Positions 1 to 6,122 of a stretch of DNA of 9,826 nt are shown here, piece after piece; position 1 is the first letter of the stretch, and each line of letters opens with the position of its first letter. The notes under the pieces were generated by a model. That model did not search any database. It saw only the letters and a list, made by a program, of their open reading frames with translations, and was not told where the DNA came from. The translations under genes and the position numbers were made by a program. Location of the stretch: assembly GCA_949293915.1 (NCBI GenBank), contig CASFFJ010000116.1, forward strand, positions 1-9,826, given 5' to 3'. The DNA is from an uncultured Christensenella sp. Its GTDB lineage: Bacteria > Bacillota > Clostridia > Christensenellales > UBA1242.

Positions 1-720
1 TCGGAGGAGAAGGCCTACGTCGGGCAGTCGAGCGACCTCGCGAGAAGGCTCGGGGAGCATCTCCTCAGGAAGGACTGGTGGGACCGCGCGATCGTCCTCA
101 CGAGGATCGAAGGGGAGGCCTTCGACAAAAGCGACATCGACTACGTCGAAAGCGTCCTCATCGAGCTTGCCGAGGAAGCCGGCACCCTCGATATCGATAA
201 CCATAACCATGGGAACCCTAGGAAAGTGGACGAGTTCAAGAAGGCGGAGTTGGACGGTTTCCTGGAGAACGCCCTCTTCATCCTGCGTCTATTGGGGGTG
301 ACCGCGTTCGAGAAGGAAGCGAGGAAGGAAAGGCCCCTCATAGAGGCTCCGGAGCATCCCGACGAGGAAGGGATCCGAAGGAGAAGGAAGGGGGATGCGG
401 TCCGGTTCCTCAAAGGCAGGGGAGTTCCCGTCGAGGGGAGGAAGGCGAACTACGCGGTTCTTTCCCAGGACGGGAAGACCTTCTGGATGAACCCGAGGAT
501 CGAGCGGCTAGAGGACGACTGGTGGCTTCTCCTGAACGACACGGAGGAGAAGAAGGTCCATGTCCTCTTCGTTCCTAAGGGCAGCATCCGGAAGGAACGG
601 CTCTTTGTCCGAAGCGACAAGCCCTACTACCTCGACATCCACATCGAGAAGGGCACCTACCTCGAGAGGAAGTCCGGGGTGGATCTCTCTCCGTATTTCT
701 TCAGGGACGTGGGTTACTGA
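1..720 (+). CDS. GIY-YIG nuclease-family protein, 5' end missing
   Basis: The frame is open from base 1 to the TGA at 718-720, giving 239 residues; the start lies before the window. The first residues contain the second half of a GIY-YIG nuclease core: AYVGQSSDLARRL (the YIG strand and the helix with its conserved Arg), then a His (GEHL), then KDWWDRAIVLT, then YVESVLIELA, whose Glu (fragment residue 50) fits the metal-binding catalytic Glu. The GIY half must lie upstream. This order matches stand-alone GIY-YIG proteins that cut or nick DNA. After about residue 85 comes a helical stretch (FLENALFILRLLG), a charged linker, and a C-terminal domain of about 110 residues (FLKGRGVPVEG to the end at SPYFFRDVGY) that I cannot assign; it is not obviously DUF4357, the usual partner. 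Codon use matches the RiPP operon downstream and not the methyltransferase region. Whether it serves defence, repair or a mobile element is unknown. Confidence 0.8.
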   Translation, partial: SEEKAYVGQSSDLARRLGEHLLRKDWWDRAIVLTRIEGEAFDKSDIDYVESVLIELAEEAGTLDIDNHNHGNPRKVDEFKKAELDGFLENALFILRLLGVTAFEKEARKERPLIEAPEHPDEEGIRRRRKGDAVRFLKGRGVPVEGRKANYAVLSQDGKTFWMNPRIERLEDDWWLLLNDTEEKKVHVLFVPKGSIRKERLFVRSDKPYYLDIHIEKGTYLERKSGVDLSPYFFRDVGY

Positions 721-726
721 AGGCTT

Positions 727-752
727 CGGGACTAAGGCCTGTCAGCGTCCCG
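727..752 (+). terminator. Weak hairpin after the GIY-YIG gene
   Basis: CGGGAC (727-732) pairs perfectly with GTCCCG (747-752) around a 14-base loop, six bases after the stop codon. No T-run follows, only a pyrimidine-rich gttcgtcttctc, so this is at best a weak or factor-assisted terminator. Confidence 0.25.
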
Positions 753-904
753 GTTCGTCTTCTCAGGAGGCGGCTCTCGCCAAGGAGAGGGAGAGGTTTT
801 CCCGTTACGGAATGAGAACGTTCCTTGGGCGGCGGAACCCTCGAGACCGTATTGGTGCCTAGGTCTAAAAACCTTCGATTCCATCGCAACTTTCAACTGC
901 CATC

Positions 905-933
905 TTGACTTTCAGGGGGGGGTTATCCTAGAC
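905..933 (+). promoter_or_regulatory. Possible promoter containing a G8 tract
   Basis: TTGACT at 905-910 is a good match to a bacterial -35 hexamer. The -10 is poor: TATCCT at 924-929 (13-base spacer) or CTAGAC at 928-933 (17-base spacer). Eight consecutive G at 915-922 lie inside the spacer in either case. The site ends about 20 bases before the peptide start codon, which would give a short leader. It is only a candidate because of the weak -10. Confidence 0.22.
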
Positions 934-941
934 GCAAGGAA

Positions 942-947
942 AGGAGG
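942..947 (+). promoter_or_regulatory. Strong ribosome binding site of the peptide gene
   Basis: AGGAGG at 942-947 lies five bases before the ATG at 953. It fixes the start of a 33-codon ORF too short for routine gene calling and is the main reason to treat that ORF as translated. No other start codon is placed to use it. Confidence 0.75.
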
Positions 948-952
948 AAGCT

Positions 953-1054
953 ATGCTCAAGATCACGAAGAAGGTCGCCGTCCGCGCGATGAGCGAGTCC
1001 GGGTGCGGAAGGTTGAACGATTTCAGCTGTGGCATCCGCGCCAACAAGGGCTAA
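953..1054 (+). CDS. Putative RiPP precursor peptide, 33 aa, two Cys-Gly pairs
   Basis: The ORF runs from ATG 953 to TAA 1052-1054 and encodes 33 residues. The start is set by a near-ideal AGGAGG site. Residues 1-17 are basic then polar (Lys at 3, 6 and 7, Arg at 11) and would serve as leader. Residues 18-33 read CGRLNDFSCGIRANKG and look like a core: Cys18-Gly19 and Cys26-Gly27 are eight residues apart, with Asn22, Asp23 and Phe24 between them. There is no signal peptide, membrane segment or double-Gly export site. The stop codon is three bases from the ATG of the next gene, so the two are very probably co-translated, and a radical SAM enzyme with a PqqD-like peptide-binding region ends the operon. 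In RiPP pathways such enzymes act on short ribosomal peptides, commonly linking Cys sulfur to a backbone or side-chain carbon. Precursor identity is inferred from size, position and Cys content; I do not recognise the family. Confidence 0.72.
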   Translation: MLKITKKVAVRAMSESGCGRLNDFSCGIRANKG

Positions 1055-1057
1055 ATC

Positions 1058-1966
1058 ATGCCTTTCGAGTCCTTCGCGATACTGGGGGACGCTCGCCTCG
1101 GGAAGAAGGTTCTTTCCGAGGTTTTTCCAGGAATGGAAGAGCCTCTCTCCCTCGTCCCCACCCTCCTCCATGGGAGGTCTGTTTCGGTTCCTATTGGGGA
1201 TGGGAACTGGTGCTCCGTCAAGGGAGGGGGCTGGAACTATGGAGGTCCCTTGGTCTATATGTCCCGGAAGGACGACCAGCTGGCCTTCGGCCTTCTTCCG
1301 GAGTCCGCCTCGAGGAGAGAGGTCGAGGTGAGCCGAAAGACCCGGGAGTTCACGGCCGAGAACGGGGACGCGTTCCTATCGCTCTCCCTCCTTGACCTGG
1401 ACCTCCCGGGGGAGCTTCGGTTCCTCAAGGACCTTCGCTATGCGGACGGGAGCCTCGTAAGGCCCTCGCTCCTCTTCACCAAGGTCCGCTGCCCCTATCG
1501 CCCCAGGGACCTGGCCTTCATGACCGACGAGGAGAAGGAAGACTGCGTTCGCCGGATATCCGAGGAAATAGGCGTGGACCGCAAGGATTTCATCCCTGAG
1601 CTCTCCCGAAGGCTCGGGGAGAGGGTGGGGGAGCTCCACGCGCATGGTTTCCTGAACGACACCCTGGACGATAGCAACTGCACCCTCATGGGAGAGATCC
1701 TCGACTATGAGTGGATGACTGCTCCCGGGATTCCTCTGGAGGACGGGACCATGGGGGACGTCCTTCTCGACGAGAGGAAGGAGAAGGAGATCTTCTACGG
1801 GGCGGAGATCGTCCTTCGTCTCGGCGGCTTCCTCCATGAGGACGTGGGAGGGATCCTCGGGGCCTACCGCCTCTTCGGGGAAGGCTACCGGAGGGGGAAC
1901 CAGGAGTATTGGGACAAGAACGAGTCCATCCGGAAGATCCTCGACGGGGAGAAGTTCGTCTACTAA
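1058..1966 (+). CDS. SelO-like kinase-fold protein, putative RiPP tailoring enzyme
   Basis: This 302-residue protein starts at ATG 1058, three bases after the peptide stop, and probably depends on coupled translation because only a weak AAGGG precedes it. It has no signal peptide or membrane segment, so it should be cytosolic. I do not recognise it by name, but two stretches resemble SelO, a kinase-fold family that transfers AMP to proteins. Near residues 53-63, SVKGGGWNYGG resembles the SelO LKGAG nucleotide loop, with Lys55 as the possible ATP-binding Lys. Residues 196-218, from His196-Gly197 and Asn200 through Asp205 and Asn207 to Asp216-Tyr217, match the SelO pattern HGxxN..DN-x4-G-x3-DY: the spacing from Asn207 to Gly212 and Asp216 is the same, although four extra residues lie between Asn200 and Asn207 and Asp205 is one residue out. 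Glu98 or Glu90 could be the helix-C Glu. SelO itself is much longer, so this is a compact relative or a convergent kinase-like fold. Possible roles are AMPylation, phosphorylation or ATP-dependent activation of the peptide; none is proven. Confidence 0.6.
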   Translation: MPFESFAILGDARLGKKVLSEVFPGMEEPLSLVPTLLHGRSVSVPIGDGNWCSVKGGGWNYGGPLVYMSRKDDQLAFGLLPESASRREVEVSRKTREFTAENGDAFLSLSLLDLDLPGELRFLKDLRYADGSLVRPSLLFTKVRCPYRPRDLAFMTDEEKEDCVRRISEEIGVDRKDFIPELSRRLGERVGELHAHGFLNDTLDDSNCTLMGEILDYEWMTAPGIPLEDGTMGDVLLDERKEKEIFYGAEIVLRLGGFLHEDVGGILGAYRLFGEGYRRGNQEYWDKNESIRKILDGEKFVY

Positions 1967-1991
1967 GGAAGAAGGAAGCGAGAAGAGATCC

Positions 1992-3479
1992 ATGAGAACG
2001 ATCGACGAGAAGGAGCTCGGGGGCAAGGGAGCCCCGGACGGGGAGGAGTGGTTCCGGAAGCACGGGGACGGGAGGGAGCTCGTCCTCGCCCCCTGGGTGT
2101 CGACGAGGACGTATTTCCCGGGGACGGAGAAGAGCAGGACCTACATCGTGAACGAGAAGGCGCACGCCTTCCTTCAGCTGGACGGCCTTTCGAGCGACTT
2201 CTGGCATCTTCTGGAGGAGTCCGCCTTTTCCGGGCTGACCCGTCTCATCGAGGAGAACGGGATGGAGGAGGACGCCAGGGAGTTCCTCTCCTCCCTGGAG
2301 GAGGAAGGCCTCCTCGTCCCAAGGGGAAAGGAACCTGAGGAAGAGTCTTCCCCTTTTGAGGGAGAGCGACCTCTCCCGAGCGAGGAAGAAGGGAAGAAGT
2401 ACGCGGAGTTCCTGAACGAGAGGAGCCGGTGGCTCTTCGAGAACGGGCTCATGGGGAGCCTGTTCCTCGAGCTTACGTACCGCTGCAACCTCAAGTGCAT
2501 CCACTGCTACAACCCCAAGGGATTCCCCGAGGTGGAGATTCCCTTCGAGAAGGCATGCGAGATCGTCGATGATGCCTATCGCCTGGGATGCTGCTCCGTC
2601 ACCCTATCGGGAGGGGAGTCGACGACCTATAGCCATTTCCTGGAGCTGGTCCGCTATATCCGCTCCCTGCGGATGTCCTGCACCATTTTCACGAACGGGG
2701 TGAGGCTTGGGAGGGACGAGAAGCTATATAGGGACCTGCTCTCCCTCTATCCCAGCCGCATCAGCGTCTCCCTCTATGGCGTCCACAAGGAAGCCCATGA
2801 GGCGGTGACCGACGTCCCTGGCTCCTATGAGGCGACCCTCTCCCTCGTGGAGAGGCTTAGGAAGGACGGGGTGGACGTCCAGGCGAAGGACTTTCTCCTG
2901 AAAGAGAACTGCCAGGACTGCGTCGCCTTGAAGAAGTGGTCCAACGAGAAGGGGGTCCCCATGATCGCCGACATCTCCCTCATCCCGACGATCGAGGGGG
3001 ACAGGAAGACGTTCTCCCATATGGTGGACGAGGAGGAGCTATACCGCCTCTTCGTCGATCCGGAGTCCCCTCTCTACCTCGGGAAGGACTACCGCCCGAT
3101 GGATATCGAGGGGGAGAAGGATTCCTCTCCCTGCTTCGGGGGATATAGCGGCCTCTCCGTGAGCCCCACGCTAGAGGTCACCCCGTGCGTCTCCCTTCCC
3201 CTTTCCCTTGGGAACCTCGGGAACGAAAGCCTTGTCTCCATCTGGGAGAAGGGGATCCGGAAGGAAGAAGGAAGCGCGCTGGGGAAGTGGCTCTCCGTGA
3301 AGATCGGGGATCTTCCGGACTGCTATAGGCATGAGTGGTGCCGGTGGTGCCGCTACTGCCCGGGGATGGGATTCCTAGAGAACGGCTACCTCCGCAGGTC
3401 CGACGTCCAGTGCGTCCAGGCGAAGGCCAGGATGAGGGCGTATAGGAAGATTCACGAAGGGGATCTGTCGGAGGAGTGA
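1992..3479 (+). CDS. Radical SAM/SPASM peptide maturase with N-terminal PqqD-like region
   Basis: From ATG 1992 this encodes 495 residues, 25 bases after the previous stop. The frame stays open upstream to 1836, but that extension overlaps the preceding gene and is low-complexity, so the internal ATG, preceded by a purine-rich stretch, is preferred. Residues about 38-110 (TYIVNEKAHAFLQLDG, then a helix and SSLEEEGLLV) look like a PqqD-type RiPP recognition element, which binds precursor leaders. After an acidic linker, CNLKCIHC at 165-172 is the CxxxCxxC motif that holds the SAM-cleaving 4Fe-4S cluster, and SGGES at 206-210 is the SAM-binding GGE motif. The C-terminal SPASM region has Cys at 381, 399, 444, 450, 453, 456 and 474, including CRWCRYCPG, suited to two auxiliary clusters. 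The enzyme should make a SAM radical and modify the 33-residue peptide encoded at the operon start. Family assignment is firm; the bond formed and the substrate are inferred. Confidence 0.93.
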   Translation: MRTIDEKELGGKGAPDGEEWFRKHGDGRELVLAPWVSTRTYFPGTEKSRTYIVNEKAHAFLQLDGLSSDFWHLLEESAFSGLTRLIEENGMEEDAREFLSSLEEEGLLVPRGKEPEEESSPFEGERPLPSEEEGKKYAEFLNERSRWLFENGLMGSLFLELTYRCNLKCIHCYNPKGFPEVEIPFEKACEIVDDAYRLGCCSVTLSGGESTTYSHFLELVRYIRSLRMSCTIFTNGVRLGRDEKLYRDLLSLYPSRISVSLYGVHKEAHEAVTDVPGSYEATLSLVERLRKDGVDVQAKDFLLKENCQDCVALKKWSNEKGVPMIADISLIPTIEGDRKTFSHMVDEEELYRLFVDPESPLYLGKDYRPMDIEGEKDSSPCFGGYSGLSVSPTLEVTPCVSLPLSLGNLGNESLVSIWEKGIRKEEGSALGKWLSVKIGDLPDCYRHEWCRWCRYCPGMGFLENGYLRRSDVQCVQAKARMRAYRKIHEGDLSEE

Positions 3480-3565
3480 GGGACTAGCGTTCGTTTCCTT
3501 GCTCCGGACCTCAGGATATTGTTCGCTCTACGGCATCTCCGGTCAGCTCGCTGGATTTTCAAGCG

Positions 3566-3601
3566 GTCTTTAGAGGGCGGAAGCCGCTCAGTCTTTTAGA
3601 C
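3566..3601 (+). promoter_or_regulatory. Two related inverted repeats before the regulator gene
   Basis: GTCT-TTT-AGAC (3591-3601) is a perfect inverted repeat touching the start codon at 3602. A second copy, GTCT-TT-AGAG (3566-3575), shares TCT..AGA arms, with starts 25 bases apart. Tandem short inverted repeats immediately before a small helix-turn-helix gene are the layout of C-protein operators in restriction-modification systems, where the regulator first activates and then represses its own operon. No Shine-Dalgarno precedes 3602, as is common for such genes. Function is inferred from position and symmetry. Confidence 0.35.
3577..3587 (+). terminator. Short GC hairpin followed by T-rich bases
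   Basis: GCGG (3577-3580) and CCGC (3584-3587) form a four-base-pair stem with an AAG loop, followed by TCAGTCTTTT. An alternative pairing uses AGCGG (3562-3566) with CCGCT (3584-3588). It could end the radical SAM transcript, but the stem is short and it overlaps the proposed operator. Confidence 0.2.
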
Positions 3602-3925
3602 ATGATTCTGGTTACTCCCCGAGAACTAGATATTGATTTTAAAGTAATCGCATTGTATAAATCACTCGTGAACTGTGATGAATTTCTTTCGAGTATTGGG
3701 AAGAGACTGAGGACTCTGAGAATCAATCAAGGATTATCTTTGGATCAGTTCGCTAACCTGACTGGGTGGGATAAATCGTATATCAGTCGAGTTGAATGCG
3801 GGAAGCAGAACCTTACTAGTGAAAATATGGCTAAAGCTATTTCTGCCCTGCATACATCGCCAAAAATCTTTTTTTCCACCATGGATGAAATACTTGAGGG
3901 AATTGAACAAAATGCCGGAAAGTAA
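3602..3925 (+). CDS. XRE-family helix-turn-helix regulator, likely R-M controller
   Basis: This 107-residue protein has one XRE/Cro-type helix-turn-helix domain at about 31-90: IGKRLRTLRINQGLSLDQFA, then the recognition helix WDKSYISRVECGKQNLT, then MAKAISALHTSP. Both helices and the turn carry the expected residues (Gly44, Leu45, Ser59, Ile61, Glu65). The first 30 residues are an extra N-terminal piece without a known domain. ATG 3602 lacks a visible ribosome binding site; GTG 3668 is an alternative start that keeps the whole DNA-binding domain. The 3' end overlaps the methyltransferase start by 14 bases (3912-3925), so the two are one transcription unit. As in controller proteins of restriction-modification systems, it probably times methyltransferase and nuclease expression by binding the inverted repeats just upstream. 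The codons are AT-rich compared with the RiPP operon, marking the left edge of the acquired block. Confidence 0.85.
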   Translation: MILVTPRELDIDFKVIALYKSLVNCDEFLSSIGKRLRTLRINQGLSLDQFANLTGWDKSYISRVECGKQNLTSENMAKAISALHTSPKIFFSTMDEILEGIEQNAGK

Positions 3926-4988
3926 GGTGCTGCGCGTTTTCGAAGGCTTTGCAGGTTATGGCGGAGGAAGCTTCGCTCTAGAGCGTCTTTCCAAAGAACA
4001 TCCAAAATTCCGCTATGAGGTAGTTGGCTATTCTGAAAACGACAAATTCGCTTGTGCGCTTTACGATGCTAACCATCGTGATTACAGAGGACAACCCCAT
4101 CGGAATTTCGGGGATATAACCAAGATTGACCCTAACGATAATCGACTCCCTGACTTCGATTTTTTTATGGGTGGTTTTCCTTGCCAACCTTTTTCCTCTG
4201 CTGGTATGCAGAAAGGGGAAGAGGATCCTTATGGACGTGGAACTTTGTTTCACCACATCATGAGAATCTGTTCCATCAAGAAACCTAGATACATCCTTAT
4301 GGAAAACGTCAAAGGAATTCTGTCGAAGAAATTTGATTCCACGCGTGGAGAAATGAAACGCCTCCTTTGTGAGATGGGTTATTCCAGCGAAGAGAACCCG
4401 AACCCTTTGTCCATGGCTGTGTTGAATAGCAAGGACTATGGGATACCGCAAAACCGAGAAAGGGTTTGGATGTTCGCGAGACTTGGCGGCCTTCCAATCG
4501 ATTTTTCCATGGTACCGCCCCTCAAAAGGAACAACTTAAAAATGGCGGATTTCCTCGATCCTGAAGGTTATGTTCCTAAGGCGATGTACCTTTCTGATAA
4601 GCAGATCCAACATTTGAAGGAGAAACACCATATTTCCAGTTTCCTGGTTGATACCCCTCTTTGCCTGGATATTTATAACAAGAAAATTAAGTACGATGGG
4701 TATGCAATAACACTCACCATGCCAGAACATAACAGCGTAAGGGTCATCGAGTCCCATAAAGACAGGGAAGTTGTACGAAAGATGTCAGTCACCGAACAAT
4801 TCCGGCTTATGGGTCTTGAGGGTCTCCCGGGCATTGGCAGGGAAGTGGATATAGATTTCGCGGGGCAGTCCTACACGCAGCTTTCGCGAAGGGCAGGGAA
4901 TGGATGGGATGTAAATCTGGTCAAAATTCTTTTGGAACACATACTGACTCAGCTAAGGGGCTTGGACTCTAACATGTTTGAGATATAG
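3912..4988 (+). CDS. DNA (cytosine-5-)-methyltransferase
   Basis: This enzyme transfers a methyl group from S-adenosylmethionine to carbon 5 of cytosine in a specific DNA site, protecting it from the cognate nuclease. From ATG 3912 it has 358 residues. All core motifs are present in order: motif I FEGFAGYGGGSFALE (10-24), motif IV GGFPCQPFSSAG (87-98) with catalytic Cys91, motif VI ENVKG (131-135), motif VIII QNRERVW (180-186), a variable target-recognition stretch of about 85 residues (200-285), motif IX around TEQFRLMGLEGLPG (294-307), and motif X RAGNGWDV (327-334). It is therefore intact, with a short target-recognition region like small enzymes of the M.HaeIII size. The frame is open upstream to ATG 3792, but those 40 residues overlap the regulator and have no family match. 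GAGGG at 3896-3900 is a weak ribosome binding site, and the 14-base overlap suggests translational coupling. The target sequence cannot be read from the protein. Confidence 0.97.
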   Translation: MPESKVLRVFEGFAGYGGGSFALERLSKEHPKFRYEVVGYSENDKFACALYDANHRDYRGQPHRNFGDITKIDPNDNRLPDFDFFMGGFPCQPFSSAGMQKGEEDPYGRGTLFHHIMRICSIKKPRYILMENVKGILSKKFDSTRGEMKRLLCEMGYSSEENPNPLSMAVLNSKDYGIPQNRERVWMFARLGGLPIDFSMVPPLKRNNLKMADFLDPEGYVPKAMYLSDKQIQHLKEKHHISSFLVDTPLCLDIYNKKIKYDGYAITLTMPEHNSVRVIESHKDREVVRKMSVTEQFRLMGLEGLPGIGREVDIDFAGQSYTQLSRRAGNGWDVNLVKILLEHILTQLRGLDSNMFEI

Positions 4989-4996
4989 TACTTGGT

Positions 4997-6088
4997 ATGG
5001 GCAAGGTAATCTCTTTTAAGATTGATGAAAAGTCGCTCTATTACGGTGTAAAGAACGACTATAAACATGGACATAGTGCAACCGTTGCCACACCGATCAA
5101 TCAACCAGAAGATAAAAGGGATTGGCGTTGGGATATCCTTCGTTTCATGGACTCCGGCCTCTCGTTCCAGGGGACTATTCCTCCGGCGCTTCAGGATCTG
5201 TGCCTCCGAAAGACAACATCCAAAGCGGGCGCTGTCTTAGAGCAACTTTATGTGTTTGATAAATTACTCTTGGATGACGTTCCTATAAAGAATGAGCATT
5301 GCTTTGCCTTTTATGTTAAAAGGGAAACTGATGAGAAAATTCGGAATAGGAAAGGGGAACTGGTTGAAAATACACATTTCGGTCGGCTGAAATTACATTA
5401 CCCAACGAACTTGATTTATTCAGACCAAAAATTTGATATAAACAACCATTCGGTTCTTGAGGCTATCATTATGCAGAATGGTGGCTTTGCATTTGTGGTT
5501 GTTGGATTCGAAGTTAACACCGATGAACGTTCTCTTAATTTCAAGACACGTCTGATCGGCCCTAAGGGCGTACCTCTTTCAATGGTTTTTATTACCGGAA
5601 AGGGTAAAGGCAAGAAACTAATTTCTTCGCAGGTTGATCAGGACCTAATCTATGACATTCTAGTTGAAGACTTTAAGTTGCCCGAGAGGGGAGGGGCCGC
5701 TCCGGATTTTGAGGCGATTGAGAAGGCAAGAAGGGAAATTGGGAAGCGTGGCGAAGATTACGTTTATGGCAATCTTCAAAACATTCTTGGCGGATCGATT
5801 GAAAACCCTGTTCATACGAGCTCTTTGTATGCGACCACACCCTATGACATCGAATATTTCGAGGATGGCATCAAGAAGTACGTCGAGGTGAAGTCCACTT
5901 CTGGATCAAGGGAGTACTTTTACATGTCTAAGGCTGAAATTGACTTCATGAAGCATTATCACGATCGGTACACACTTATCTTGGTGACCAACGTCAAAGA
6001 TGATGTTCCGAACATCAAGAAGTTTGATTACCAAGGGGTTTTGAGCCTTAGGCAAGAGTCGGTTAAAACATACTTTATGGTGGATTAG
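4997..6088 (+). CDS. DUF3883-domain protein, likely restriction endonuclease
   Basis: This 363-residue protein begins eight bases after the methyltransferase stop, the usual place for its partner nuclease. The first 225 residues match nothing I recognise; they could carry target recognition. The C-terminal part from about 240 fits DUF3883, a PD-(D/E)XK-like nuclease domain: REIGKRGEDYVYGNL with Glu253, then PYDIEYFEDG with Asp284, then KYVEVKST with Glu297 and Lys299 forming the ExK, then FYMSKAEIDFM and a hydrophobic strand YTLILVTNV. The D-x12-ExK arrangement gives a complete candidate metal-dependent active site. Together with the regulator and methyltransferase it would make a three-gene restriction-modification module cutting unmethylated DNA. 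The start has only a poor ribosome binding site, suggesting coupling to the upstream gene. Family membership of the C-terminus is fairly secure; the restriction role is inferred from context and catalytic residues. Confidence 0.82.
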   Translation: MGKVISFKIDEKSLYYGVKNDYKHGHSATVATPINQPEDKRDWRWDILRFMDSGLSFQGTIPPALQDLCLRKTTSKAGAVLEQLYVFDKLLLDDVPIKNEHCFAFYVKRETDEKIRNRKGELVENTHFGRLKLHYPTNLIYSDQKFDINNHSVLEAIIMQNGGFAFVVVGFEVNTDERSLNFKTRLIGPKGVPLSMVFITGKGKGKKLISSQVDQDLIYDILVEDFKLPERGGAAPDFEAIEKARREIGKRGEDYVYGNLQNILGGSIENPVHTSSLYATTPYDIEYFEDGIKKYVEVKSTSGSREYFYMSKAEIDFMKHYHDRYTLILVTNVKDDVPNIKKFDYQGVLSLRQESVKTYFMVD

Positions 6089-6122
6089 TTTCCCGTAGAT
6101 TGCGCCTTTATTAGGACGTAAG

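Larger units (their letters stand above)
721..952. other. Leader region before the RiPP operon
   Basis: This 232-base gap has no convincing gene; the plus- and minus-strand ORFs crossing it are Arg/Ser/Pro-rich shadows without ribosome binding sites. It holds the weak hairpin at 727-752, a short palindrome GAACGTTC within 811-822, a run of eight G at 915-922, and the ribosome binding site of the peptide gene. The promoter of the downstream operon must lie here unless the operon is read through from the GIY-YIG gene. Confidence 0.5.

Noticed and set aside
560..862. Plus-strand ORF of 100 codons crossing the end of the GIY-YIG gene
   Set aside because: Composition is Ser/Arg/Thr-rich shadow sequence; no start signal and no family resemblance.
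1003..1395. Plus-strand ORFs overlapping the peptide gene and start of the next gene (1003-1395 and 1029-1331)
   Set aside because: They are out of frame with the supported genes, have no ribosome binding site and are Arg/Gly/Pro-rich.
1836..1991. N-terminal extension of the radical SAM protein to ATG 1836
   Set aside because: The extra 52 residues are Ser/Thr/Gly/Arg low-complexity and fully overlap the previous gene; ATG 1992 precedes the first conserved region by a normal distance.
1376..2026. Long minus-strand ORF of 216 codons
   Set aside because: It lies opposite the kinase-fold gene and the start of the radical SAM gene and is rich in Leu, Glu, Pro and Val. It is the usual shadow of a GC-rich coding strand, with no ribosome binding site or motif.
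1686..2504. Minus-strand ORF of 272 codons
   Set aside because: It overlaps two well-supported plus-strand genes; its C-terminal half is low-complexity Arg/Ser/Pro/Gly.
3792..3911. N-terminal extension of the methyltransferase to ATG 3792
   Set aside because: The 40 extra residues lie within the regulator gene and precede motif I with no family match; ATG 3912 places motif I at the usual distance from the N-terminus.
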